DNA of 56,542 bases, from positions 1 to 56,542 of the forward strand of contig NZ_AXAZ01000054.1 in assembly GCF_000473065.1 (NCBI RefSeq), written 5' to 3'. A program made the translations under genes and the position numbers. The DNA is from Bradyrhizobium sp. WSM1743 (GTDB taxonomy: Bacteria > Pseudomonadota > Alphaproteobacteria > Rhizobiales > Xanthobacteraceae). Below the pieces are notes generated by a model that was not told the origin of the DNA, searched no databases, and saw nothing but the letters and a program-made list of their open reading frames with translations. This document shows positions 43,890 to 52,370 of this stretch, piece after piece (position 1 is the first letter of the stretch; each line of letters starts with the position of its first letter).

Positions 43890-44426
43890 TCACTTCATCT
43901 TCATTCCCGAGTGATCCGGCATTTTCTTCATGTCCATGTGACCCGAGTGCCCGGCATCGCCCGGTGCCTGCGCGCCGACGCCCTGGACGTCGAGGGAGAC
44001 GGAGACCTTGCCGGCCTTCTCGAACTGAAGCGTCACCGGCACCTTGTCGCCTTGCTTGAACGGTCCCTTCAGATCCTGAAGCATCAGATGATTGCTGCCC
44101 GGCGCGAGCTTAACGGTCTTGCCGGGATCGATCACCACCCCCTTGTCGAGCGGGCGCATCTTCATCACGCCGTTGTCCATCGCCATCTCGTGGATCTCGG
44201 CCTTGCCGGCGATATCGGCGGACACGCTGACCAGCTTGTCCGCCCCTGTCCCCTTGTTCTCGATGACGAGATAGCCGCCGGCGACCTTCGCGCCGCCCGG
44301 TGTCGCGCGGCTCCACGCTTGCGAGATGACGAGATCGCCGGCCTTGACGTCTTCGGCGAACGCCGGTGCTGCGCTGATTGCGAGAGCGAACGCCGCGAGC
44401 AGCACATTTCCTGAGATTGTCTTCAT
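43890..44426 (-). CDS. Periplasmic copper chaperone PCu(A)C
   Basis: 178 residues with a signal peptide (SGNVLLAAFALAISAAPAFA). The copper motif H-X10-M-X22-H-X-M is present: His79, Met90, His113 and Met115 (EIHEMAMDNGVMKM; SNHLMLQD). The C-terminal tail (GHSGHMDMKKMPDHSG) is Met/His rich and may be a second copper site. Such chaperones deliver Cu(I) to the CuA site of cytochrome oxidase; the Bradyrhizobium homologue PcuC is copper-starvation induced. The start is the ATG at 44426 with AAGGGAAT upstream. It is the last gene of the operon, 28 bases after the TlpA gene. Confidence 0.9.
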   Translation of the reverse strand: MKTISGNVLLAAFALAISAAPAFAEDVKAGDLVISQAWSRATPGGAKVAGGYLVIENKGTGADKLVSVSADIAGKAEIHEMAMDNGVMKMRPLDKGVVIDPGKTVKLAPGSNHLMLQDLKGPFKQGDKVPVTLQFEKAGKVSVSLDVQGVGAQAPGDAGHSGHMDMKKMPDHSGMKMK

Positions 44427-44454
44427 ATCGGTATTCCCTTTGCAGACTTGAACT

Positions 44455-44952
44455 TCAGTATTTGGAGAGTTGTTGCGCCGACCACTTTTCGAGATCGGCA
44501 ATTTCAGCCGAGCCTTCGATCGTCGTGATGGTCCCGTCCCGGGAGATGAGCATGGTCCTAGGGATGTCGCCCTGCCAGGCCGGATCGATCTCGAACCGCA
44601 GGCGCTCGACGAATCCGTCGTTGAAGATGAAATTCTCGGTCGACGACAGCCCCGCCTTGTCGAGCATCGACTGCGTGGCGGCCGGCAGGTTCGGCACCAG
44701 ATCGGCGCTGACCGTGACGACGTCGACGTCGGGATGATCCTTGGCAAACTTCCCGAGCAGCGGCAGCTCGACTTTACAGGGACCACAGGTCACACCCCAG
44801 AAATGCACGAGCACGGGGCGGCCGGCATGTCCCTTGAGGACGCCTTGCCAAGTGCCGCGTTCGAACGGTTTCAGAGCGGGAGAAGCGTCGAGCGCAGCCA
44901 CCGATGCGATCAGAACGGCCAGACCCGCAACGCCTGCAAATCGAAATCTCAT
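44455..44952 (-). CDS. TlpA-like thioredoxin-fold protein
   Basis: 165 residues. A single N-terminal hydrophobic segment (FAGVAGLAVLIASVAALDA) exports or anchors it in the periplasm. The thioredoxin fold has the redox pair in HFWGVTCGPCKVELP (Cys56, Cys59). Proteins of this type reduce Cys pairs in apo-cytochrome oxidase or copper chaperones. ATG 44952 overlaps the stop of the BNR propeller gene by four bases, so translation is coupled. Confidence 0.85.
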   Translation of the reverse strand: MRFRFAGVAGLAVLIASVAALDASPALKPFERGTWQGVLKGHAGRPVLVHFWGVTCGPCKVELPLLGKFAKDHPDVDVVTVSADLVPNLPAATQSMLDKAGLSSTENFIFNDGFVERLRFEIDPAWQGDIPRTMLISRDGTITTIEGSAEIADLEKWSAQQLSKY

Positions 44953-46190
44953 GGCTGGTCCTCGATAGCTGTAAACCGATAACCGTCCGCCTTGGTCATC
45001 CACGACAGGTAGGTCTGCTTGCCGTCGGAGACGAGCAAGGGGTGATCGGACGTGTCGCTCGTGCTTGATATCGTCTTCGGCGGCGACCATGTTTCGCCAT
45101 CATCACGCGAGATCGTCATCTGGATCGAGGTCTTCTCGCCGTCGAATTCCTTCCAGACCATCACTGTTCCCGCAGGACCTGCAAGCACGAAGGGCCGCGT
45201 CGGGTTGCGGCCCGGCTGCCCCAGCGCCATGGGTGCAGAGAAGATGCGGCCTTCGTCGCGGGAATGCGCGTAAAACAATCCCTTTCGTGCTTTCCCGTTC
45301 GTGTACCAGACGGCATGATAGGTCCCGTTCGGCGCAACGGTGAGGCTCGGCCCATGATGCGGGCAGGCGTTGATCTGCCAATCATCGGTGCTGACGCGAT
45401 GAACTTCGCCGGGCGTCGATACGTCGGCGAAGGTCATGACCGCATGATCGCGCACGCCGCCGTCGAAGATGTTCCTGAAGATCACGGCCGGCCGTCCGGG
45501 TGCCGCGAACGCCAACCCTAAGCGGCAGCACTCGCAGGTGCCGTCACGCGCGAGAGCGGCCTCTGCGTAGGTGGCGCCGCCGTCTCGCGATGAAGCAAAG
45601 AACAGCGCCGCTCCCTCGTACTTCCGCCCCGCCTCTTTCGCAGGGACACGGTTGCGCTTGTCGAGCCAGGCTGCAAAGACCGTTCCATCCTGATCGAGCG
45701 CCAACGCCTCAAACCGCTGGCTCTCGTTGTTGGCGGTGATAGGCTTCAGCTCGGCAAAGCTCTTTCCACCATCGGCCGAACGCGTGTAGAGCACCTGGCC
45801 GTTGAAGGCCTCGTCCCTGAAGATCGAGAACGCGACGGCGATGCCGCCTTTGTGATCGACCACGATCTTCGGCCGGGCATCCGGCCCCCAATCGAGGTTC
45901 AACCGCTTTGTCGTGACCTGGGTGGGCGCCGAAAAGCTGCGGCCCGCATCCTGCGAATTTGCGACCGAGACCTGGCCTCCCGCCATCCAGAGCAGCCACA
46001 GCGTACCGTCCGGACCGAAGGCGGGCGTCGCCTTGGTCGCACAGCGCAGCGTCGGCTCCTCGCACGCAGCTTCGGACGCGTGCTTACCGTGCATCTGCCC
46101 GAGCGCCGCACCTTGCAGCAATGCGAGAGCGACAATGCCGAGCAAGCCAGTTCGGATCATCGCCCTAATTCCTTCGAGAGCCCGGATCAT
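44949..46190 (-). CDS. Secreted BNR/sialidase-like propeller with Cys/His cluster
   Basis: 413 residues, starting at ATG 46190, which overlaps the receptor stop by four bases; ATG 46160 is an alternative. A signal peptide ends near ALGQ. Five Asp-box repeats (SQDAGRSFS, SADGGKSFA, SRDGGATYA, SRDEGRIFS, SRDDGETWS) indicate a six-bladed propeller, usually annotated as sialidase-like. A Cys/His set stands out: Cys43 and Cys50, CECC at 219-222, CPHH at 276-279, and MHGKH near the mature N-terminus. In a copper operon this suggests metal binding or a disulfide role rather than sugar cleavage. No sialidase catalytic arginine triad is evident by eye. Confidence 0.7.
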   Translation of the reverse strand: MIRALEGIRAMIRTGLLGIVALALLQGAALGQMHGKHASEAACEEPTLRCATKATPAFGPDGTLWLLWMAGGQVSVANSQDAGRSFSAPTQVTTKRLNLDWGPDARPKIVVDHKGGIAVAFSIFRDEAFNGQVLYTRSADGGKSFAELKPITANNESQRFEALALDQDGTVFAAWLDKRNRVPAKEAGRKYEGAALFFASSRDGGATYAEAALARDGTCECCRLGLAFAAPGRPAVIFRNIFDGGVRDHAVMTFADVSTPGEVHRVSTDDWQINACPHHGPSLTVAPNGTYHAVWYTNGKARKGLFYAHSRDEGRIFSAPMALGQPGRNPTRPFVLAGPAGTVMVWKEFDGEKTSIQMTISRDDGETWSPPKTISSTSDTSDHPLLVSDGKQTYLSWMTKADGYRFTAIEDQP

Positions 46191-48613
46191 TTGAATGCCG
46201 CCTTCATACCCGCAACGAATGTGCGCGGCGAGCCCGCATAGATCGATCCTGTCGTGTTTGCGAGCACGCTCGCAGGATTTTGAAGGCCGGCCCCCGTAAC
46301 CGTGTTGGCGATGTTGTTCGCCGAAGCGACGTAGGTGCGGTCGAACACGTTTCTGACTTCCAGGAACAGGTTCAGGGATCTGAAGGTGTCGGACACCAGA
46401 TCGGTTTTGTAGTGAACATTCACATTGACCAGCTCATAGCCGGGCGCCTTGAGCAAATTCGCATTGTCCATGAAGAAGGAGTCCTTCCACTGGAGTTCGA
46501 CGAAGCCGCCGAGGCCGACCCGCGGCCCGGCGAACTCGTCGTAGCCAATTCGAGCTGTCAGCTCGTTGGGCGAGATACCGGGGATCTTGTTGCCTGCCCG
46601 GTTGAAGCTGAACACCGCGCCATTGGTGATGTTCTCGACATATTCGGCATAGACCTCGTCGAGGTAGGTGTAGGCGGCCATGAACCGCCAGCCCGGATAG
46701 AACTTCCAGTCGGCGGCAAGCTCGATGCCTCGGTGTTCCGAGCGCGGCGCGTTGAACGTATAGGTCGCGTTGCTCGCGCTGGGATTGCTGGCGGCCTGAC
46801 TGACCAGCTCATTCCGGAAAAACTCGTAGAATGCCGTCACACTCATCTTGACCGCATTGCTTGGCGTCCAATCAAAGCCGAGATCATAGCCGACATTGGT
46901 TTGCGTCTGGAGCTGAGTGTTGTTGCCAAAATCACCGTTCGGAAGGACGAACAGATTCGACACCTGCGGCGTTCCGTATCCGGTCGCTACCCGTCCGCGA
47001 AACTGCCATTCCGGATTGAGTCTGTAGAGGAGCGCCAATTCGGGAGCCGTATTCTCGATCCTGCGATCGACGGTGGTAGGCGTAGGTATCGCAGCTACCG
47101 GAACGTTGAACGTGTCGTATTTGTAGAGGGTATTGACGCCCTTCAGAATTGTGGTTTCCCACCCAATTCCGGCTATCGCGGTCAAGTCAGGAGTGAGCTT
47201 CAACTCCTCCCTCGCCCGTATCCCGTAATTGGATGTATCGCTGAAGGTATTGGCCGAGAGCAGTCCCAACGTGGCGTTTCCGCCCGGCATGACGTTACGC
47301 GTATCGCTCGACGCCACGAGTGTATTGTACCAAGCGCCGACCAATGTGGTGGACTCCATGCCGAAGATTTCGCCGCGCTTCGTGATGTCGCTCACGTAGT
47401 TGTACGAGGGGAAATCGCCGATAGCGCTGGTCGTGCCGGTGGGCTGGCTGATGTTCCTGTCGTCGAAAACGAACTGGTTCCGCCAAGTCATCGTGTTATC
47501 GAAGTCGTGCTCCCATCGTGCTCCTACAATGGTTCGTCGATCGTTTCGCCCGAGACCTGCTTGCGTCGCCGTCTCGGTGTCTTTGTCGGCGGCGACGCCC
47601 GTTCTTGCGTTGAAGCCGTTGTTGAAAAGAGACACGGTGGGACATCCGGCGGCCGCTGTCGCACCGGTCGTACACCCCTGCTGGAAGGGATTGGTGTAAA
47701 ACTGGTTCAGCGACTGCCGGATCGGCAGCCGCGCGCTGAGGTCGTTGTTGATGATCTTGACCGTGAAGCGGTCGTCCGGCGTCGCCTTGAGCGTTCCGAG
47801 GAAGTTGACCGTCTGCGTATTGAACCAGCTATTGCCGATGTAGCCGTCGCCTCGCACGTCGCTTGCGAACAGCGAGCCCTCGAAATTCCCGACCTTCTTG
47901 CCGGCCGTCAGGTAATTGTTGAGGTAGCCGTAACTGCCGCCGTCGACGCCATATTCGACGCCATCGATCGCGCCGCCCGGCGGTGTCCGGAAATTGAGCG
48001 CGCCACCGGTCGCGTAGTTGCCATAGAGCGCCGACGAGGGGCCACGGATCACGTCGATTGCACCATAGGCATGGGGATCGATCAGGTCGCTGCGCGACAG
48101 GCCGTCCGGCTGTGTCACCGGAAAGCCATCCTCGAAGATCACGAGATTACGGATAGCGAAACCGTTGCGGGCATTGGAGCCACGAATCGAGATGCCGAAA
48201 TCGCGGGGGCCATTACCCTGCTTGACCGAAATGCCCGGGCTGTCCCGCAAGACGTCGCTGACCGAGAACGCCGGGCGGTTGTCGAACTGGCTGCGATCGA
48301 TCGTCGTCGCGGTCTGACCGGCCGGCGACTGATTGAGACCGGCACGCACTGCGCCGGCGGATGCGGCCAGGTTTTGGCTCGGCGCGCTGGCAGCCGCGTT
48401 CTGCGCAGCGGGTTTCGCTGCGCGTCGCGCGGAAGTGGAGGGCAGTGGCGACGGCCGGGTGATTGGTTTGGGACGGGGAGCCTGCGGCGCCTCCACTGTC
48501 ACCGCGGGAAGCGCTTCCGAGGCACCCTGGGCCAGCGCGCCTGAGCCGATCGAGGACACCAGCCCACAAAGCACGGGCAAGCCCGCGCGGCTGATCGCAC
48601 GAATGCGTAACAT
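46187..48613 (-). CDS. TonB-dependent outer-membrane receptor
   Basis: About 808 residues from ATG 48613, chosen because AGGA lies 9 bases upstream; ATG 48631 and 48688 are also in frame. The signal sequence ends near SGALAQG. The plug domain contains VSDVLRDSPGISVKQGNGP, ISIRGSNARNG, IFEDGFPVTQPDG and YGNYATGGALNFRTP; the remaining ~600 residues form the barrel, ending NVFDRTYVASANNIAN, and SPRTFVAGMKAAFK with terminal Lys. The partners suggest uptake of copper or a copper chelate. Residues ~45-100 are an unusually long Pro/Ala-rich linker before the plug. Confidence 0.9.
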   Translation of the reverse strand: MLRIRAISRAGLPVLCGLVSSIGSGALAQGASEALPAVTVEAPQAPRPKPITRPSPLPSTSARRAAKPAAQNAAASAPSQNLAASAGAVRAGLNQSPAGQTATTIDRSQFDNRPAFSVSDVLRDSPGISVKQGNGPRDFGISIRGSNARNGFAIRNLVIFEDGFPVTQPDGLSRSDLIDPHAYGAIDVIRGPSSALYGNYATGGALNFRTPPGGAIDGVEYGVDGGSYGYLNNYLTAGKKVGNFEGSLFASDVRGDGYIGNSWFNTQTVNFLGTLKATPDDRFTVKIINNDLSARLPIRQSLNQFYTNPFQQGCTTGATAAAGCPTVSLFNNGFNARTGVAADKDTETATQAGLGRNDRRTIVGARWEHDFDNTMTWRNQFVFDDRNISQPTGTTSAIGDFPSYNYVSDITKRGEIFGMESTTLVGAWYNTLVASSDTRNVMPGGNATLGLLSANTFSDTSNYGIRAREELKLTPDLTAIAGIGWETTILKGVNTLYKYDTFNVPVAAIPTPTTVDRRIENTAPELALLYRLNPEWQFRGRVATGYGTPQVSNLFVLPNGDFGNNTQLQTQTNVGYDLGFDWTPSNAVKMSVTAFYEFFRNELVSQAASNPSASNATYTFNAPRSEHRGIELAADWKFYPGWRFMAAYTYLDEVYAEYVENITNGAVFSFNRAGNKIPGISPNELTARIGYDEFAGPRVGLGGFVELQWKDSFFMDNANLLKAPGYELVNVNVHYKTDLVSDTFRSLNLFLEVRNVFDRTYVASANNIANTVTGAGLQNPASVLANTTGSIYAGSPRTFVAGMKAAFK

Positions 48614-48708
48614 CTGTTGAATTCCTGACATCCGGCACGTCGGCCGGTCCATTGAGGACGCCACCGGCACGGCAACGGCACGCGCCAATGGTTCGGTTTG
48701 TCGCTACG

Positions 48709-49095
48709 TCAGGAAAATTGAGGCGGTGCGCGTGCCTGGGCGCTCGAGCCCTTGTAAGCGGAGATCGCGGACGCATGCGCCGGATGCCATACCACCCGCT
48801 CGGCATGGCGGACGGGAATCGCGAGTGCCGCATGCGTCGGCGAATCGAGCGACGCGTTGGCCTGGGCCAGGCAACACAGGGCACACGCGCCGGCATGCGC
48901 GGTCGGCCCGCCCGTCTGATCGTTCAGGCCGCCCTGCTCGCTCGCGCTGTGGCAGATCACGCCGGCGGACAATGGATCGGCAACGGCTTGGCCGGCCGCC
49001 AAACAGGCGGCAATCGGCGCCAGCACCTGCATCACCAGGGCGAGCAGGACCAAAGGTAAGTATTTCTGTAGCCGCGCGCGCATTCGCCGAACCAT
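48709..49095 (-). CDS. DUF2946-type small membrane protein
   Basis: 128 residues. A hydrophobic N-terminal segment (YLPLVLLALVMQVLAPIAACLA) is followed by VICHSASEQ, a Cys cluster GACALCCLAQ and a C-terminal QARAPPQFS. It resembles DUF2946 proteins, which commonly adjoin TonB receptors for copper in proteobacteria. ATG 49083 is an alternative start. It is the first gene of the minus-strand copper operon, 96 bases upstream of the receptor start. Confidence 0.7.
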   Translation of the reverse strand: MVRRMRARLQKYLPLVLLALVMQVLAPIAACLAAGQAVADPLSAGVICHSASEQGGLNDQTGGPTAHAGACALCCLAQANASLDSPTHAALAIPVRHAERVVWHPAHASAISAYKGSSAQARAPPQFS

Positions 49096-49249
49096 TCGTT
49101 CGTGCGCTAACTAAACACTGCGGCCGGAGCCGAGTCGAGGTCAGTTCCGCCGCCTTCTTGGCCCCGCGCAACTTTCTCGAAAGCTGTGGTCGGCGTGTGC
49201 CACCGGCGCCGGTCCGGCATTTGAGGCAGGGCAACCCACCCCGCTTGTC

Positions 49250-49542
49250 CACAAATTTCTTATATTTGTCATATGGTTATATGGCTGAGAGCCCGATCAT
49301 TTCGTCAGCTGCTCGAATTTTGAACATTCGTTGCCGAAAATGATGACAAGTGAGAAAAGTTGATCTAGCATCCTCTTGCTCAGGCGCTGACCGCGAGGTC
49401 GAGGCCTGGTGGTCCAAGTCTCGGGAGGAGCCCCTGGCGCGCAAAACGCAGCGTCGCCCCGTCAATCAAGAGCAAATCTTAAGATCGGGGATAATAGGGT
49501 CGACACAATTTTTGAGCGGGGCCAGGGCCCCGCTCTTTTTTT
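49250..49542 (+). ncRNA. Candidate small RNA ending in an orphan terminator
   Basis: No convincing plus-strand gene precedes the strong terminator at 49514-49542, and the nearest gene on the left runs the other way. Upstream of it is an AT-rich stretch (about 49255-49370) able to hold a promoter, and a region with short self-complementary segments. A 69-codon GTG-started frame (49350-49559) runs through the terminator and has no family character. The 5' end is not defined. Confidence 0.4.
49514..49542 (+). terminator. Strong intrinsic terminator
   Basis: GAGCGGGGC (49514-49522) and GCCCCGCTC (49527-49535) form a 9-bp stem with loop CAGG, followed by seven T on the plus strand. There is no U-run on the other strand, so it works for plus-strand transcripts. 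Confidence 0.9.
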
Positions 49543-49813
49543 GCGTGCATGGCCGATGAACGGTTCTTCCGACCACATCGAGCAGTCATCGTAGCCGAGC
49601 ATTGCGCGCACGAGGCTTCCCGCTCGCGCAAGGATCGATGCGCGCGCTGACAGGCGATGCTCGACCGGTAGCGCGCAGCGGACACTCCCGGCTGATGCGA
49701 CGCCTGTCTCGCGGTTGATTGCAGATTGAGTGGCAACAACTCTTGTGAGAGACTTTCGGACATCGGTCGCGCAAGCAATGACGCGCCGACGACAAGATAT
49801 ATGGGAGCGAGCG

Positions 49814-50836
49814 ATGTCCGGGACGAAAGATTTCTCGACGACCAGGCGCGATCTTCTTCAGGCGGCAGCGACCGCCGGCGCCGCAACTGCCATCCTCGGC
49901 AGCATGGGCATAAACCCTGCACTTGCAGCCGAAGTCGGACGCAGCGAAAAGCCGCTGAAGGCGGCATTCTCCAATGCGGGCCTCCAGGCCACCTGGTGCG
50001 CGCAAGGAAAGCAGGCTGCGGAATTCTGGGGCAAGCTGTTCAATGTCGAGGTCACCTGGTTCGATGGCCAGCTCGACGCGGTGAAGCAGCGCGCCGCGAT
50101 CGACAACATGGCCTCGCAGAAATGGGACTTCGTCGCGATCCAGGCCTTCGGCATCGGCACCCTCACCCAGCCCGTGCAGAAGATGATCGACGCCGGCACG
50201 CCCGTGATCGACATGGACACGCTGATTGCGCCGCTCGATCAAATCAACGTCCACTCCTTCCTCGCTCCCGACAATGAGTTCATGGGCGCCTCGGTGACGC
50301 AGGCGCTGTGCAACGCCATGGGCGGCAAGGGTAAGATCATCATGACCCAGGGCGCGCTCGGGCATACAGGAGCGCAAGGCCGGGCCAAGGGCTTCAACTC
50401 GGTTGTCAAACAATTTCCGAACATCGAGGTGCTCGACACCCAGCCGGCCGACTGGGACGTGTCCAAGACGGCGCGTCTGTGGGAAACGTACCTCACCAAA
50501 TATCCCCAGATCGACGCGGCGTTCTTCCACAATGACGACATGGCGCTTGCGGCGGCCAACATCATGAAGGCACGGGGCCGCACCAACATCCTGATCGGCG
50601 GCGTCGACGCCATGCCGCCGGCGATCCAGGCGGTAAGCGAAGGCCGCATGTTCGCGACCGTCCGCAATCCCTCCTGCCGCATCCATGGCGGCTCCATCAT
50701 TGCAGGCGTGTCGGCCGTGGTCGGCGGCGAGAAGAGCGGACAGGGAATCCCGAAGAACGTCGTCACCGACGGCCCGGTCGTAACCAAAGCCAACGCCGCC
50801 GGGATGCAGTGGATGCAGGATCACTTCCTGATCTGA
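49814..50836 (+). CDS. Sugar ABC transporter substrate-binding protein (Tat-exported)
   Basis: 340 residues from ATG 49814, with GGGAG six bases upstream; the longer frame from 49730 adds non-family residues. The N-terminus TTRRDLLQAAATAGAATAIL has the twin-arginine pattern and cleavage near ALAAE, so it is probably exported folded through Tat. The body is a periplasmic-binding-protein-like fold of the ribose type (FSNAGLQATWCAQGKQAAEFW, WFDGQLDAVKQRAAIDNMAS, FHNDDMALAAANIMKARG, IGGVDAMPPAI). Together with the two following genes it forms a complete class-2 sugar importer; the sugar is unknown. Confidence 0.9.
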   Translation: MSGTKDFSTTRRDLLQAAATAGAATAILGSMGINPALAAEVGRSEKPLKAAFSNAGLQATWCAQGKQAAEFWGKLFNVEVTWFDGQLDAVKQRAAIDNMASQKWDFVAIQAFGIGTLTQPVQKMIDAGTPVIDMDTLIAPLDQINVHSFLAPDNEFMGASVTQALCNAMGGKGKIIMTQGALGHTGAQGRAKGFNSVVKQFPNIEVLDTQPADWDVSKTARLWETYLTKYPQIDAAFFHNDDMALAAANIMKARGRTNILIGGVDAMPPAIQAVSEGRMFATVRNPSCRIHGGSIIAGVSAVVGGEKSGQGIPKNVVTDGPVVTKANAAGMQWMQDHFLI

Positions 50837-50856
50837 GTCTCCAGATCTGAACTTCC

Positions 50857-52359
50857 ATGACTGCGGGACAACAGCCCATCCTGGAACTCCAGGGCATCAC
50901 GAAGAGCTTCGGCGGCGTCGAAGCGCTTCGTGGTGTCGACTTCGCGCTCTATCCCGGCGAGATCCACGGTCTCGTCGGCGAGAACGGCGCCGGAAAAAGC
51001 ACGTTGATGAAGATCATCGCCGGCGTGCACACCGAGTTCTCCGGCCGCTTCCTGGTCGACAGCCGGGAGATGCATTTCCGCTCGGCGCGCGATGCGCACG
51101 CCGCCGGCATCGCCATGGTGCATCAGGAGCTCAGCGTTGCGCCCGACCTGACGGTCGCGGAGAACGTCTCCCTCGGCAATCAGCCGACCAACGCGCTCGG
51201 CCTCGTGCAATGGCGGCGGATGGCGCGCGAGGCGGGCGAGCAGCTGGCCCGCTTCGGCATCGACGTCGACCCGATGGCGCGGCTCGGCGATCTCCCGATC
51301 GGGCTGCAGCAGCTGATCGAGATCGCGCGCGTGCTGTTCTCCGGCGCTCGCATCGTCATCCTGGACGAGCCGACCTCCGCCCTCTCCCCACCCGAGGTCG
51401 AGCGGCTGTTCGCAACGCTCCGGCGGCTGCGCGAGGAAGGCACTGCAATCGTCTTCATCTCGCATTTCATCGAGGACATTCTGCTTGTGTCCGACACGGT
51501 GACCGTGTTCCGCAATGGCCGGAAGGTTGCGGAGACGGCAAGCGCTGCGACCAGCAAGGGCGCACTGATCGAGGCCATGATCGGCCGCGGCGGCGAGGCG
51601 CTCGAGCACAGCTATACCGACGATCTGATGCTGCCGCAGCCGAGCGACAGCTCGGTCGTTCTCAGGGTCGACCAGCTGTCGCTGTCCCGCAGCCTTCAGG
51701 ACGTCTCGTTTGAGGCCCGCGCCGGCGAAGTGCTCGGCATCTACGGCTTCATGGGCTGCGGTCAGCAGGAGCTGTCACGCATCCTGTTCGGCAAGCTGAA
51801 GCCGGACAGCGGCACGCTCGCCGTGGACGGCACGCGCAAGACCTTTGCCAGCACTGCGGCGGCGCGGCGCGCCGGCGTGGCGCTAGTGCCGGAGAGCCGA
51901 CGCGACATGCTGTTTCACCAGGAGCCGGTCTACAAGAACATCTCGATCAGCATTCTTGACCGCATCTCGGCGCTATTGCTCAAGCCGGCACAGGAGCGCG
52001 ACATCGCCAAACGCCAGGTCGATCAGCTGCAGATCCGGCCTCCCGTGGTCGGCCTCGATCTCGGCATGCTCTCGGGCGGCAACCAGCAGAAGGTCGCGCT
52101 GGCGAAATGGCTCACCTACCCACCGAAACTCCTGGTGCTGTGCGAGCCGACCCGCGGCATGGATGTCGGCGCCAAGAACGACGTCATCAACATCGTCCGC
52201 GACCTCCGCACAAAAGGGCTGGCGATCATCGTGCTGTCGACCGAGCCGGAAACGGTGTTGTCGCTGGCCGACCGCATCCTCGTGCTCAAGCGCGGCGCCT
52301 TGGTGCGGGAATTCAAGAACGAGCCGGTCAGCAAGGACCGCCTGCTGGAAGCGGCGTGA
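50857..52359 (+). CDS. Sugar ABC transporter double ATPase (RbsA-like)
   Basis: 500 residues with two fused nucleotide-binding domains. NBD1: Walker A GLVGENGAGKSTLMK, Q-loop AMVHQELSVAP, Walker B IVILDEPTSALSP and FISHF. NBD2: degenerate Walker A YGFMGCGQQELSRILFG, signature LSGGNQQKVALAKWL and LCEPTRGMDVGAK, as usual for this family. The NBD1 signature is IGLQQLIEIAR rather than the usual xGxxQ pattern. It starts 20 bases after the binding-protein stop and is followed 11 bases later by the permease. Confidence 0.93.
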   Translation: MTAGQQPILELQGITKSFGGVEALRGVDFALYPGEIHGLVGENGAGKSTLMKIIAGVHTEFSGRFLVDSREMHFRSARDAHAAGIAMVHQELSVAPDLTVAENVSLGNQPTNALGLVQWRRMAREAGEQLARFGIDVDPMARLGDLPIGLQQLIEIARVLFSGARIVILDEPTSALSPPEVERLFATLRRLREEGTAIVFISHFIEDILLVSDTVTVFRNGRKVAETASAATSKGALIEAMIGRGGEALEHSYTDDLMLPQPSDSSVVLRVDQLSLSRSLQDVSFEARAGEVLGIYGFMGCGQQELSRILFGKLKPDSGTLAVDGTRKTFASTAAARRAGVALVPESRRDMLFHQEPVYKNISISILDRISALLLKPAQERDIAKRQVDQLQIRPPVVGLDLGMLSGGNQQKVALAKWLTYPPKLLVLCEPTRGMDVGAKNDVINIVRDLRTKGLAIIVLSTEPETVLSLADRILVLKRGALVREFKNEPVSKDRLLEAA

Positions 52360-52370
52360 CGGAGAAGCAC

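Larger units (their letters stand above)
49096..49813. other. Long intergenic region between copper operon and sugar transporter
   Basis: 718 bases between two divergently transcribed operons. It contains the candidate small RNA and its terminator (49250-49542). From 49543 to 49813 there is no recognisable gene; this part should hold the transporter promoter. The upstream promoter of the copper operon should lie in 49096-49250. Confidence 0.5.

Noticed and set aside
46280..48544. 754-codon plus-strand frame over the TonB receptor gene
   Set aside because: Antisense shadow. The minus strand shows complete plug and barrel features.
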